Notes: generated by a model from the letters alone, not told the origin. A DNA stretch of 31,462 nucleotides from Massilia sp. (GCA_028291845.1 JAQGNM010000549.1:1-31462), one strand, 5' to 3'. Positions 8,725-17,022 are shown, counted from the stretch's first letter. Made by a program: numbers and translations.

Positions 8725-10281
8725 TCACCGCAGGCTGGCCGCCGTATAGCTGTCACGCAGTTCACGCTTGAGCACCTTGCCCGTCGACGTCATCGGCAAG
8801 GCCGCGACAATCTCCACATGGCGCGGATATTTGTACGCGGCCATCCGCTGGCGGCACCATTCGAGCATGTCGGCGGGGGCGGCGTCGCAGCCCGGCTTGC
8901 AAACGATAACGGCCATGACTTCCTCCCCGTGCGTGGCGTGCGGCACGCCGATCACCGCCGCCTGGGCGACCGACGGATGCGTCATCAAGACTTCTTCCAG
9001 TTCGCGCGGATAGACATTGAAGCCGCCGCGGATGATCATGTCTTTCAGGCGATCGACGATGAACAGGTTGCCGTGATCGTCGAAGCGGCCGATATCGCCC
9101 GTGTGAAACCAGCCATTTCTGATCGCGGCGGCGGTGTCCTCCGGGCGCTTGTAGTAGCCCTTCATCGTGTTGTGTCCCCGCACCACCACTTCGCCGGACG
9201 CCCCTGGCGCCACATCGACGCCATTGTCGTCGACAATGCGCACCTGGGTGCCCCACAAAGGCTGGCCCACCGAGCCGGCGATGCGTTCGCCGTCGAGGAA
9301 ATTGAAGGTCGCCACCGGGCTGGTTTCCGTCAGGCCGTAACCTTCGAGGATGGCGATGTTGAAGCGCTGCTCGCACTGGCGGATTACTTCGACCGGCATG
9401 GCCGCGCCACCCGACAAGCCGATGCGCAGACGCGCGCCGATCGCCGCCAGGTCGTGCCGCTCTGCGGCGCCGGGGAGATTGAGGAGGCCAATGTACATCG
9501 TCGGCACGCCGGCGAAAATGCTCACCTCGTACTGACGCATGGCCGTCAACACCGCATCCGGTTCGAACCGCGCCAGCAGTACGAGGGTGGCGCCGGCCGT
9601 AATCGCGGCGTTCATCTGCGCGGTCTGGCCAAAACTGTGAAACAGCGGCAGTACCGCCAGGTGGACGTCGTCAGCCTGCTGGCGCAACAGTGCGTGAGTG
9701 GCCAGCGCATTCATCGCCAGGTTGGCGTGGGTCAGTTCCGCCCCTTTCGGCTGGCCGGTGGTGCCCGAGGTGTAGAGGATCACGGCAGTGTCGTCGGCGG
9801 CGGTCAAGGCGTGGCACGGCGTCGCCGGCCGGCCGGCCATCAGCAATTCCAGCGTGGCGGTCTGCTGGGTGCCGTTACCGATCATGAACAGGTGCCGGCA
9901 GCTGTCGACCGCGTCGAACGCCGCCCTCGCCTCGCGGCCCAGCGGCAGCTCGGCGCTGCCCTCGAAGCAAAACATGGCGCGCGCCTCGCAATCGCGCAGC
10001 ACATAAGCGATTTCCTCGGCCTTGAGCAGCACGTTGACCGGCACCACCACGGCGCCGGCCTTCAGGATGGCGTAATAGATGGTCGGGAAAGCCAGCAAGT
10101 TGGGACAGGCCAGCACCACCTTGTCGTCACGGCCGATGCCAAGGCCGATCAAGGCGTTGGCCACCTGGTTGGCGGCGGCATTCAGCTCGGCGTAGCTGGT
10201 GGGGACGCCGGCGCAGATCACCGCGGTCTTGTCGGGCATCAGGGCGGCGTTGCGCTCGAGTATGGCGGCAAGGTTCAGCAT
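8725..10281 (-). CDS. AMP-dependent acyl-CoA ligase (fatty acid/carboxylate-CoA ligase)
   Basis: A 518-residue adenylate-forming enzyme that activates a carboxylic acid with ATP and joins it to CoA. Conserved motifs in order: the phosphate-binding A3 motif ILYTSGTTGQPKG (168-180), an aromatic/gating segment LPLFHSFGQ, the A5 motif GYGLTETSP, the A7 HTGDIGR stretch, the hinge DMIIRGGFNVYPRELEE and the C-terminal catalytic lysine TSTGK (Lys502). Length and motif set match medium- or long-chain acyl-CoA ligases; the substrate cannot be read from sequence. It follows the CitE-like gene on the same strand after a 245-base gap, so it may belong to the C5-acid cluster or have its own promoter. No convincing ribosome site precedes the ATG at 10281. 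It converges with the PfkB gene, 41 bases apart. Confidence 0.9.
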   Translation of the reverse strand: MLNLAAILERNAALMPDKTAVICAGVPTSYAELNAAANQVANALIGLGIGRDDKVVLACPNLLAFPTIYYAILKAGAVVVPVNVLLKAEEIAYVLRDCEARAMFCFEGSAELPLGREARAAFDAVDSCRHLFMIGNGTQQTATLELLMAGRPATPCHALTAADDTAVILYTSGTTGQPKGAELTHANLAMNALATHALLRQQADDVHLAVLPLFHSFGQTAQMNAAITAGATLVLLARFEPDAVLTAMRQYEVSIFAGVPTMYIGLLNLPGAAERHDLAAIGARLRIGLSGGAAMPVEVIRQCEQRFNIAILEGYGLTETSPVATFNFLDGERIAGSVGQPLWGTQVRIVDDNGVDVAPGASGEVVVRGHNTMKGYYKRPEDTAAAIRNGWFHTGDIGRFDDHGNLFIVDRLKDMIIRGGFNVYPRELEEVLMTHPSVAQAAVIGVPHATHGEEVMAVIVCKPGCDAAPADMLEWCRQRMAAYKYPRHVEIVAALPMTSTGKVLKRELRDSYTAASLR

Positions 10282-10526
10282 CTGGCGCCGGGCCTGGTGA
10301 ACGGGATCATCCCGACTCCTGCGACATGGACATCACGGTTCATCTTGGTTCCGATTTCTGAAATTGCTGCTGCAAGGAAGGGTTTTGCATGGGCAATCAT
10401 GATAGGCGCCGGGCCACAACCGGGCGATGGCGAATCGCCTCTATTGGCTGTCAAAAGGCCTTATCTTGCAACCTCCGATCAGATCGCCCTCGTCGGCCAC
10501 AACACCGGCACCGGCGGACGAAATCA

Positions 10527-11336
10527 TCATGGCGCGCGTGCCGCTTCATCGAGCACGCGTTGGGCAGTAAGAATCACCGGCCGGTCCACCATCTTGCCAT
10601 CCACCGCCACGGCAGCGCCGTTCGCGTTCGCCGCCGCATGCAGCACGCGCTGCGCCCATGCCACTTCGCTCGCGCTGGGCGCCAAAGCGGCATGAACAAT
10701 GGCAAGCTGCTTTGGATGAATACACAACTTCGCGCCAAATCCGAGCGCACGGGCGCGTGCGGTATCGTCGCGTAACAGCTCAGGCTCGTTCAAGGCAACG
10801 GTCACGCCATCGACTGGAGCGGCGATGCCGGCCACCCGCGACACCAGCACCAACTGCGAACGGAACGCCAGCAGTGGCTCGTGCGATTCCCTGATCGACA
10901 GGTCAAAACTGAAATCGATCGCGCCGAACACAAGTCGTTGCACCTTGGGCGAACGTGCCAGTTCGAAAGCATTCCACAAGCCCAGCGCACTTTCTATGAG
11001 CGGCAGGACCGATGGCGCACCAGCCGCGACCGACATGGCGATATCTCGCTCATGCTCGGCCTTCGGCAGCACGATGCCGGCCACGCCCGGCAAACCGCAA
11101 ATATGCAGGTCGTCGCTGAACCATTCGCTGTCGGCGCTGTTAATCCGTACCAGTACCGGGTGGTCGGGCGACAGCCAGGATGCCAATGCCTCACGCGCCG
11201 CGCGTTTTTTTGCTGCCGGCACGGCATCTTCGAGGTCGATGATGACGGCGTCGGCGCCGGCTGCGCAGGCAGTGTCGTAGCGTTCCGGGCAACTACCAGG
11301 AACGAACAGGTAGGAACGCGCAGGCGCGGCAGTCAT
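10527..11336 (-). CDS. CitE-like HpcH/HpaI-family lyase, probable (S)-citramalyl-CoA lyase
   Basis: A 269-residue member of the citrate-lyase-beta/malyl-CoA lyase family with a single TIM barrel. Visible marks are RSYLFVPGSCPERYD (7-21), DAVIIDLEDAVP (29-40, acidic Asp34/Glu36/Asp37), Arg64 in VLVRIN, and the two likely Mg ligands Glu115 (LPLIESALG) and Asp141 (VFGAIDFSFD). Such enzymes cleave 3-hydroxyacyl-CoAs. Given the MaoC hydratase, CoA-transferase and LysR gene in the same run, cleavage of citramalyl-CoA to acetyl-CoA and pyruvate is the most economical role, as for P. aeruginosa Ccl. The gene start overlaps the PrpD-family stop by four bases (11333-11336). The family call is firm; the substrate is inferred from context. 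Confidence 0.85.
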   Translation of the reverse strand: MTAAPARSYLFVPGSCPERYDTACAAGADAVIIDLEDAVPAAKKRAAREALASWLSPDHPVLVRINSADSEWFSDDLHICGLPGVAGIVLPKAEHERDIAMSVAAGAPSVLPLIESALGLWNAFELARSPKVQRLVFGAIDFSFDLSIRESHEPLLAFRSQLVLVSRVAGIAAPVDGVTVALNEPELLRDDTARARALGFGAKLCIHPKQLAIVHAALAPSASEVAWAQRVLHAAANANGAAVAVDGKMVDRPVILTAQRVLDEAARAP

Positions 11337-12712
11337 CGCGTGCTCCCCGCCGCCAACAAGCTGCCCACCGTGGGGGCGTCGGCAATGTTCCAGACGCGCT
11401 CGAAGGCCGCCAGCATCTCCGCCTCGTTGGCGCCGCCGCTGAATTGCGCCAGCCGCAGCGCTTTTTGTTCCAGCTCCTTGCGCGACAGTGTGTTGCCGGG
11501 ATCGCCCTTGGGCTCATCGACGCGCCCCTCGAGCACACGGCCATCGAGCGTCTTCACCGTTACCTTGCCTATCCAGCGCGCGGGATAGGCGCTGTCCACC
11601 TCGGGATCGAGCAGCATCGTGACCTTCTCGCGAAAGGCGGCGGTACACGCGGTGTTGTAGTCGCGCTCAAATTCCGCCAGGCCCGCACTGCGAAATTGCG
11701 CGATGAGGCCAAGCACGGTCCCCATCGAAAATTTCCCCTGGTGGACCGTACGCGGCTCGATCACCGGGCCCAGTACGTCGATCGCTCCCTGGTGCACATG
11801 GGCCGTCACGCTCGCGATCTGATCGGCTTCGATCCCCTCCCGGACGATTACCTGGAGCAGCGCATCGGCTGCCGGATGGGTGTGTCGGCACGAGGAATGG
11901 AACTTGAACGACGTTTCGGCCAGTGCCCAGCGCCGACCCAGGCGGTCAGTCAGCTTGGCGGGGTCGGCGTCGCTCGACATGCCGGCGGCCATGCCCTGCT
12001 TGCCTTCGAGGATGCGGCGCGCGCCGGTGAATCCGTCAGCCGCCAGGTAGGCCGACATCAAACCGTTGCCGGCCGCCTTGGCCGTGTGCAGCTGCTTCGA
12101 ATCGGCGGCGTCGCGCAGGAATTCCCACAGACCGGCGGCCTGGGTGCCGGCCGAACCGAAGGCGTGCAGCATCTGCTCGGGTGTGAGTCCCAGCAAGCGG
12201 CCCGCGGCCGCCGCTGCCGCGACGGTGCCGGCGGTACCAGTGGTGTGAAAGACACGGTAATGGGAGCGGCCGAGGAATTCCCCGACGCGGATGCCGACCT
12301 CGTAACCACACACTGCGGCCGCCATGAACTCACGTCCGCTGGCCCCGATGGATTGGGCCACTGCGAGAGCGGCTGGAAAAACCACCGCGGCAGGGTGAAA
12401 CACCGAACCATTGTGGACGTCGTCCTGTTCGGCGTAATGGGACGAGGCGCCGTTGACCATCGCCGCAAATAGCGGGCTGGTGCGGCGACGCGAAGTCAGC
12501 ACTTCGCTGCCACCGTCGGCCGGGCCCATCTGGCGAGCGAAGGCTTCGATCGCGTCGACGGGGCGAGCGCCCTTTCCGGCCAGGGCGGAGCCGAACCAGT
12601 CGAGCAACAGGTCCTCGGCGCGCCGCATCACCGCCGGCGGCACGTCTTCGTATTGCAGCTTGGCGGCAAAAGCGGCAAGCGTCTGGCTTGGATATTCGTC
12701 CAGCATGGTCAA
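11333..12712 (-). CDS. MmgE/PrpD family protein
   Basis: A 459-residue full-length MmgE/PrpD protein. The family includes 2-methylcitrate dehydratase and cis-aconitate decarboxylase (IRG1/CAD). Characteristic stretches are LLLDWFGSALAGKG (31-44), NGASSHYAEQDDVHNGSVFHPAAVVFPAALA (the conserved His/Asp region, about 87-117), GYEVGIRVGEFLG, FHTTGTAGTVAAAAAAGRLLGL, SFKFHSSCRHTHPAADALL and a C-terminal LSRKELEQKALRLA helix. The exact reaction cannot be read. The neighbours handle C5 dicarboxyl-CoA compounds, so an acid in the itaconate/citramalate/mesaconate group is a plausible substrate. The gene sits between the CoA-transferase (9-base gap) and the CitE-like lyase (4-base overlap), so it is inside one operon. 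A closely related gene occurs, from memory, in the P. aeruginosa itaconate locus (PA0881). Confidence 0.9.
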   Translation of the reverse strand: MTMLDEYPSQTLAAFAAKLQYEDVPPAVMRRAEDLLLDWFGSALAGKGARPVDAIEAFARQMGPADGGSEVLTSRRRTSPLFAAMVNGASSHYAEQDDVHNGSVFHPAAVVFPAALAVAQSIGASGREFMAAAVCGYEVGIRVGEFLGRSHYRVFHTTGTAGTVAAAAAAGRLLGLTPEQMLHAFGSAGTQAAGLWEFLRDAADSKQLHTAKAAGNGLMSAYLAADGFTGARRILEGKQGMAAGMSSDADPAKLTDRLGRRWALAETSFKFHSSCRHTHPAADALLQVIVREGIEADQIASVTAHVHQGAIDVLGPVIEPRTVHQGKFSMGTVLGLIAQFRSAGLAEFERDYNTACTAAFREKVTMLLDPEVDSAYPARWIGKVTVKTLDGRVLEGRVDEPKGDPGNTLSRKELEQKALRLAQFSGGANEAEMLAAFERVWNIADAPTVGSLLAAGSTR

Positions 12713-12721
12713 TTCCTCGAT

Positions 12722-13900
12722 TCAGATGGCTTGCTGGCGGCGCAATGCGGCAATTGCGTCGCTGCCGTAGCCGATCGACGCCAGTATGGCGCCGGTGTGT
12801 TCGCCGAGAGCCGGCACCGGATCCATGCGCGCCTCCCACGTATTCGGTACCGCCGGCGGCAGCAGCGCAGGGATCGCGCCGGCCTGCGTGCCAACGCTGA
12901 CCCAGCGCTTGCGCGCGGCAAGCTGCGGATGGTTCCAAAGATCGTGCATGTCGTTCATGTGGGCATTGGCGATCTGCGCGGCGTCGAGGCGTTCAATGAC
13001 TTGTTCGGCTGTCAGTGTTGAAAACACGGCATCGATGATTGCGCGCAGTTCTCCCCGGGCCGCGGTGCGCGCCGAATTGGACGCGAAGCGCGGGTCTGCC
13101 GCCAGTTCCGGCTGCAGCAGAACGGTGCTGCAGAAAAGGCTCCATTCGCGTTCATTCTGCAGCCCGAGCATGACAGTTTTGCCGTCGCCGGCAGCGAATG
13201 GACTGTAGGGATAGATGGTCGCATGCGCCGCGCCGGCGCGCGGCGGAGGCGCGGCGCCATCCATTGCGTAGTACAGGGGATAGTTCATCCATTCGACCAT
13301 ACTCTCCAGCATCGACACATCGATGCTGGCGCCCAGGCCAGTGCGGCCGCGCTGGATCAGCGCCGCGAGAATGTACGAATAGGCGTACATGCCGGCGGCG
13401 ATGTCGGAGATCGAACAACCTGCTTTGGCGGGCTGGTCCGGCGTTCCCGTAATCGACATAAATCCTGACTCGCTCTGGATCAACAGATCGTAGGCCTTTT
13501 TGTCGCGGTACGGGCCGTCGGCGCCGTAGCCGGAAATATCGCAGACGATCAGACGCGGATATTTCTCGCGCAGCGCCTCGTACGACAGCCCAAGCCTGGC
13601 GGCAGCGCCCGGCGCCAGATTCTGCACCAGCACGTCCGCCTCGGCCACAAGCTTGTCGAGGATGGGCGCCGCTTCGGCATGCTTGACGTCCAGCGTCAAG
13701 CTTTCCTTGGAGCGATTGGTCCACACGAAGTGCGATGCCAGCCCGCGTGCCCGTTCGTCGTAAGAGCGCGCGAAGTCGCCGACGCCTGGCCGTTCGACCT
13801 TGATGACACGCGCGCCCAGATCGGCAAGCTGGCGTGTGCAGAACGGCGCGGCGATCGCGTGTTCCAGCGTCAGTACGGTGATACCATCCAATGGACGCAT
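12722..13900 (-). CDS. CaiB/BaiF class III CoA-transferase, probable succinyl-CoA:itaconate CoA-transferase
   Basis: A 392-residue family III CoA-transferase, a ping-pong enzyme that moves CoA between carboxylates through an aspartyl-CoA anhydride. The N-terminus MRPLDGITVLTLEHAIAAP with ADLGARVIKVERPGVGDFAR (26-45) is typical, as is the NRSKESLTLDVK motif. The likely nucleophile is Asp138 in KKAYDLLIQSESG. The middle region GTPDQPAKAGCSISDIAAGMYAY and a C-terminal half that interlocks in the dimer complete the fold. In this setting (MaoC hydratase, CitE-like lyase) activation of itaconate or a related C5 dicarboxylate with succinyl-CoA is the best reading, as for P. aeruginosa Ict. Other carboxylates remain possible. 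It lies 11 bases downstream of the acyl-CoA dehydrogenase gene. Confidence 0.87.
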   Translation of the reverse strand: MRPLDGITVLTLEHAIAAPFCTRQLADLGARVIKVERPGVGDFARSYDERARGLASHFVWTNRSKESLTLDVKHAEAAPILDKLVAEADVLVQNLAPGAAARLGLSYEALREKYPRLIVCDISGYGADGPYRDKKAYDLLIQSESGFMSITGTPDQPAKAGCSISDIAAGMYAYSYILAALIQRGRTGLGASIDVSMLESMVEWMNYPLYYAMDGAAPPPRAGAAHATIYPYSPFAAGDGKTVMLGLQNEREWSLFCSTVLLQPELAADPRFASNSARTAARGELRAIIDAVFSTLTAEQVIERLDAAQIANAHMNDMHDLWNHPQLAARKRWVSVGTQAGAIPALLPPAVPNTWEARMDPVPALGEHTGAILASIGYGSDAIAALRRQQAI

Positions 13901-13911
13901 GCCGGGTTTCC

Positions 13912-15072
13912 TCAGAAGGAGCGCGGCAGCCCGAGCACATGCTCGGCTACATACGACAAGATCAGGTTCGTCGAGATAGGGGCGACCTGATATAAGCGCG
14001 TCTCGCGGAATTTGCGCTCGACATCGTATTCGCAGGCAAAGCCGAATCCGCCATGAAACTGCAGGCAGGCATTGGCTGCTTCCCAGGAGACGTCAGCGGC
14101 GAGCATCTTGGCCATGTTGGCCTCGGTGCCGCAAGGCTGGTGCGCATCGAACAGCTCGCACGCCTTGTAGCGCATCAGGTTGGCCGCTTCCAGGTTGACG
14201 AACGCTTTTGCAATCGGGAACTGGACCCCCTGATTCTGGCCGATCGGGCGGCCGAATACAATGCGTTCGTTGACGTACTTGGTAACCTTGTCGATAAACC
14301 AGTAACCGTCCCCGATGCACTCGGCGGCGATCAGGGTGCGCTCGGCATTGAGGCCGTCGAGAATGTACTTGAAACCCTTGCCCTCTTCGCCAATCAGATT
14401 TTCAACGGGAATCTCGAGATTCTCGAAAAACAGCTCGTTGGTTTCGTGATTGACCATGTTGAGGATCGGTTGCACGCTCAGGCCGTTGCCGATCGCGTCG
14501 CGCAGGTCGACAAGGAAGATGGACATCCCCTCGGACTTTTTATTGACTTCGGCGAGCGGCGTGGTGCGCGCCAGCAGGATCATCAAATCCGAGTGCTGCA
14601 CGCGCGAAATCCACACTTTCTGGCCATTGATGACGTACTTGTCGCCTTTGCGCACTGCCGTCGTGGTGATCCTGGTGGTATCGGTACCGGTGGTCGGTTC
14701 GGTCACCGCCATCGATTGCAGCCGCAACTCGCCGCTGGCGATCTTTGGCAGATAGAATTCTTTCTGCGCCTTCGAGCCATGCCGCAGCAAAGTACCCATG
14801 TTGTACATCTGGCCGTGGCAAGCACCGGAATTGCCGCCAGCCCGGTTGATCTCTTCCATGATCACCGACGCCTCGGTCAGACCAAGGCCCGAGCCACCGT
14901 ATTCCTGCGGAATCAGAGCGGCCAGCCATCCAGCTTTCGTCAGCGCATCGACGAACTGCTCGGGATAAGCACGCGCCTCATCGATCTTGCGAAAATACTC
15001 GCCGGGAAATTCAGCGCACAAGTCGCGTACCGCATCGCGGATGTCTTCGTAAGAATTTTGTCGGGTGAGCAT
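13912..15072 (-). CDS. Acyl-CoA dehydrogenase (branched or methylsuccinyl-CoA-like)
   Basis: A 386-residue flavin-dependent acyl-CoA dehydrogenase, which puts an alpha,beta double bond in an acyl-CoA and passes electrons to ETF. Marks include LIPQEYGGSGLGLTEASVIMEEI (54-76), the FAD/substrate stretch MAVTEPTTGTDTTRI (121-135), WISR (154-157), the helix G segment LNAERTLIAAEC and QFHGGFGFACEYDVERKFRE near the C-terminus. The usual catalytic Glu of the EGT motif is absent: that site reads LYQVAPISTN. Glu244 in LNAER aligns with the catalytic Glu of isovaleryl-CoA dehydrogenase, so the base is probably relocated, a feature of enzymes for branched substrates. The start at ATG 15072 is preferred (LTRQNSYEDIRD resembles family N-termini). 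The frame extends to 15138 but overlaps the upstream gene. The substrate is inferred to be a C5 dicarboxyl-CoA from context. Confidence 0.88.
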   Translation of the reverse strand: MLTRQNSYEDIRDAVRDLCAEFPGEYFRKIDEARAYPEQFVDALTKAGWLAALIPQEYGGSGLGLTEASVIMEEINRAGGNSGACHGQMYNMGTLLRHGSKAQKEFYLPKIASGELRLQSMAVTEPTTGTDTTRITTTAVRKGDKYVINGQKVWISRVQHSDLMILLARTTPLAEVNKKSEGMSIFLVDLRDAIGNGLSVQPILNMVNHETNELFFENLEIPVENLIGEEGKGFKYILDGLNAERTLIAAECIGDGYWFIDKVTKYVNERIVFGRPIGQNQGVQFPIAKAFVNLEAANLMRYKACELFDAHQPCGTEANMAKMLAADVSWEAANACLQFHGGFGFACEYDVERKFRETRLYQVAPISTNLILSYVAEHVLGLPRSF

Positions 15073-15094
15073 AATCTCTTTCGTGAAATTGAAT

Positions 15095-15967
15095 CTATTC
15101 TTCATCCCTGGCCAGGATTGCTTCGGCCTGCATGGCAAGTTCGCCTCGCATGTTCTGTGCCCACAGGCTTACCTTCAGGCCGTCGTCGTCAGGCTGGCCG
15201 CACAGAGTGAAAGGCTCGGTATCGAACAGCGTGCCGACCGCGCGGAACGAAAATGACGTCATGCGCGCTTCCGGCAGATGGCGTTGCAGCAGGTCGGCAA
15301 GCAGCGTAGCGATCAACGGACCATGCACGATCAGGCCTGGATAACCCTCCACGGCGGTGACATAGCTGCGGTCGTAGTGGATGCGATGTCCATTGAAGGT
15401 GAGCGCCGAGTAGCGAAACAGCAGCACAGGATCCGGGGTCACGAGGCGGCGCCAGGCGGGATCGGATGGCGCCGGTTTGGCGACCGGGGTCGGCGCACCA
15501 GGTTGCGGCATCGCACGGTAGACGATGTCGTGTTCCTCGGTCACGCAAACTGTTTCATTGTGAGCAATCTCATGTTTGACGGTGACGAAGGCCAGATTGC
15601 CGGTGACGCCGGTTTTGGCGACCACTGACTTCACCACCGACGTCCGGGTAGCCTCGGCATCGACTGGAAGGGGCGCTGAAAAAGTCAGGCGCCCGCCCGC
15701 CCACATACGGCGCGGCAATGGCACCGGCGGCAGAAATCCGCCTCGTTGCGGATGCCCGTCCGCTCCCAGCTCCGACTGCGCTGCCGCGGTCCAGAAGAAG
15801 ATCCAGTGCCATAGGGGTGGCAATGCGGTACCAGAGGAAAATGAGAAGTCCCGGTCAAGTGTCGCGGCCAGCGCGGCGGCGGTGCGCGCGTCGATGCGCG
15901 CACTGGCCGTTTCGGTGCTCCCTATCCACTGCTGCAACAAGGATGTATCTAAGGCATCGGAGATCAT
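15095..15967 (-). CDS. MaoC-like hydratase, probable itaconyl-CoA/mesaconyl-CoA hydratase
   Basis: A 290-residue double hot-dog protein with an N-terminal FAS1-type dehydratase domain and a C-terminal MaoC-like domain. The hydratase motif FRYSALTFNGHRIHYDRSY (184-202) carries the probable catalytic Asp/His pair near His194-Asp199, followed by GLIVHGPLIATLLADLL (211-227). The N-terminal part has GFLPPVPLPRRMWAGGRL, typical of mesaconyl-C4-CoA hydratase and itaconyl-CoA hydratase relatives. It would add water to an unsaturated C5 acyl-CoA to give citramalyl-CoA, the substrate proposed for the CitE-like lyase in the same operon. It is the first gene of the minus-strand run and diverges from the LysR regulator. 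No strong ribosome site is visible before the ATG at 15967. Confidence 0.86.
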   Translation of the reverse strand: MISDALDTSLLQQWIGSTETASARIDARTAAALAATLDRDFSFSSGTALPPLWHWIFFWTAAAQSELGADGHPQRGGFLPPVPLPRRMWAGGRLTFSAPLPVDAEATRTSVVKSVVAKTGVTGNLAFVTVKHEIAHNETVCVTEEHDIVYRAMPQPGAPTPVAKPAPSDPAWRRLVTPDPVLLFRYSALTFNGHRIHYDRSYVTAVEGYPGLIVHGPLIATLLADLLQRHLPEARMTSFSFRAVGTLFDTEPFTLCGQPDDDGLKVSLWAQNMRGELAMQAEAILARDEE

Positions 15968-16107
15968 GGTGAAAGTGCGCTAAATGGAAGACCCCAGTGT
16001 CGGTCACCCGCAGGTTGGCCACAATCTGCATTTTTGGAAGGGGGGCTACGGTTTTCTCGAAGCGCCCCCATCCGCTAGAATTGACGCATTGAAAAGGAAA
16101 TGTGCCG
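15968..16107. promoter_or_regulatory. Divergent control region between the hydratase operon and lysR
   Basis: A 140-base gap between divergent genes, the usual place for LysR-type control. At 16010-16029 there is a 20-bp dyad, GCAG-g-TTG-gcca-CAA-t-CTGC, with seven of eight arm positions matching: a good candidate operator, although it does not fit T-N11-A exactly. A TAGAAT at 16076-16081 is a possible -10 element for the regulator gene, with no good -35. A GGGGGC/GCCCCC inverted pair flanks the stretch at about 16041-16069. Operator identity is inferred. Confidence 0.5.
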
Positions 16108-17022
16108 ATGCTGTTCGATTTGACCGACTTGCGCCTGTTTATTTTTGTCGCCGAGCTCAAGAGCCTGACCCGGGCAGCCGAGCGCATGCATCTATCGTTG
16201 GCGGCGGCCAGCAATCGTATGAAGGAGCTGGAGTCCCGTTTCGGCATGCGGCTGCTGTATCGCGAAAACAAGGGAGTACTGCTGTCGCCGGCCGGAGAAA
16301 TGCTGCTCGCACATGCGCAACAGTTCATGCAGCAGCTTGAACTGCTCAAGGGTGACATGCAGCAGTACAACAACGGCATCAAAGGTCACATTCGAATTTT
16401 CGCCAACACGACTGCCGTCACTGAATTCATGCCGCAGGTATTGGGTAAATTTCTCACCGCTCACCCGCACGTGAACGTGTCGCTGGAAGAACGCCTGAAT
16501 CACGACATTGTGCGCGGGGTGCAGGAGGGAACGGCCGATATCGGGGTGGCTGCGGGCGCAGTGCAAGGCCAGGGTTTGGAGATCATCAATTTTTCGACGG
16601 ACAGGCTGGTACTTGCCACCGCCATCGATCACCCCCTGGCAAAAAGCGGCAATGTCAGTTTTGCCGAGACCCTGGCTTACCCCCACATCGGCCTGCATGA
16701 GGGGAGCACCCTGCAACATTTTCTTAATCGCCTGGTATCCGATAGCGGCGAAAATTTGAACCTGCGCATTCAGGTTCGTGGCTTTGAGGCCATGTGCCGG
16801 ATGGTAGAGGCGGACGTCGGGGTTGCCATACTCCCCCAATCATCCGCATCACGGCACAGCCAGTCGATGAAATTGGCAGTGCTTGAACTCAGCGAGCCGT
16901 GGGCGGTTCGTGAACGAAGCGTTATTACGCAGAAATTGGAGCGATTGCCTGCGTACGCACGCGAACTCGTGGAGCTTATTCGGGCCAGCCAGCTCCATGT
17001 AGTAAAGTCAGTTTTGGAATGA
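16108..17022 (+). CDS. LysR-type transcriptional regulator (probable itaconate-cluster regulator)
   Basis: A 304-residue LysR-family activator/repressor. The N-terminal winged helix-turn-helix (about 1-60) reads FDLTDLRLFIFVAELKSLTRAAERMHLSLAAASNRMKELE in shape, with the family's conserved AA-x-R-x-LS-AA pattern. It is followed by a linker helix and a periplasmic-binding-protein-like effector domain from about residue 90. The start is ATG 16108, with AGGA nine bases before it; a GTG at 16102 is in frame but only three bases from the same site. It diverges from the MaoC-type hydratase gene across 140 bases, so it likely controls that operon in response to a C5-acid intermediate. A LysR gene holds the same position in the P. 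aeruginosa itaconate locus (from memory). Its 3' end overlaps the convergent Sel1 gene by 47 bases. Confidence 0.9.
   Translation: MLFDLTDLRLFIFVAELKSLTRAAERMHLSLAAASNRMKELESRFGMRLLYRENKGVLLSPAGEMLLAHAQQFMQQLELLKGDMQQYNNGIKGHIRIFANTTAVTEFMPQVLGKFLTAHPHVNVSLEERLNHDIVRGVQEGTADIGVAAGAVQGQGLEIINFSTDRLVLATAIDHPLAKSGNVSFAETLAYPHIGLHEGSTLQHFLNRLVSDSGENLNLRIQVRGFEAMCRMVEADVGVAILPQSSASRHSQSMKLAVLELSEPWAVRERSVITQKLERLPAYARELVELIRASQLHVVKSVLE

Noticed and set aside
10282..10526. TTGACA-like hexamer on the minus strand in the gap before the acyl-CoA ligase gene, considered as its promoter.
   Set aside because: No reasonable -10 sequence occurs at 15-19 bases from it.
8407..10695. A 762-residue plus-strand open frame across the acyl-CoA ligase gene.
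   Set aside because: It is the reverse shadow of the ligase, has low-complexity His/Arg/Gly-rich composition with no domain, and begins inside the PfkB gene.
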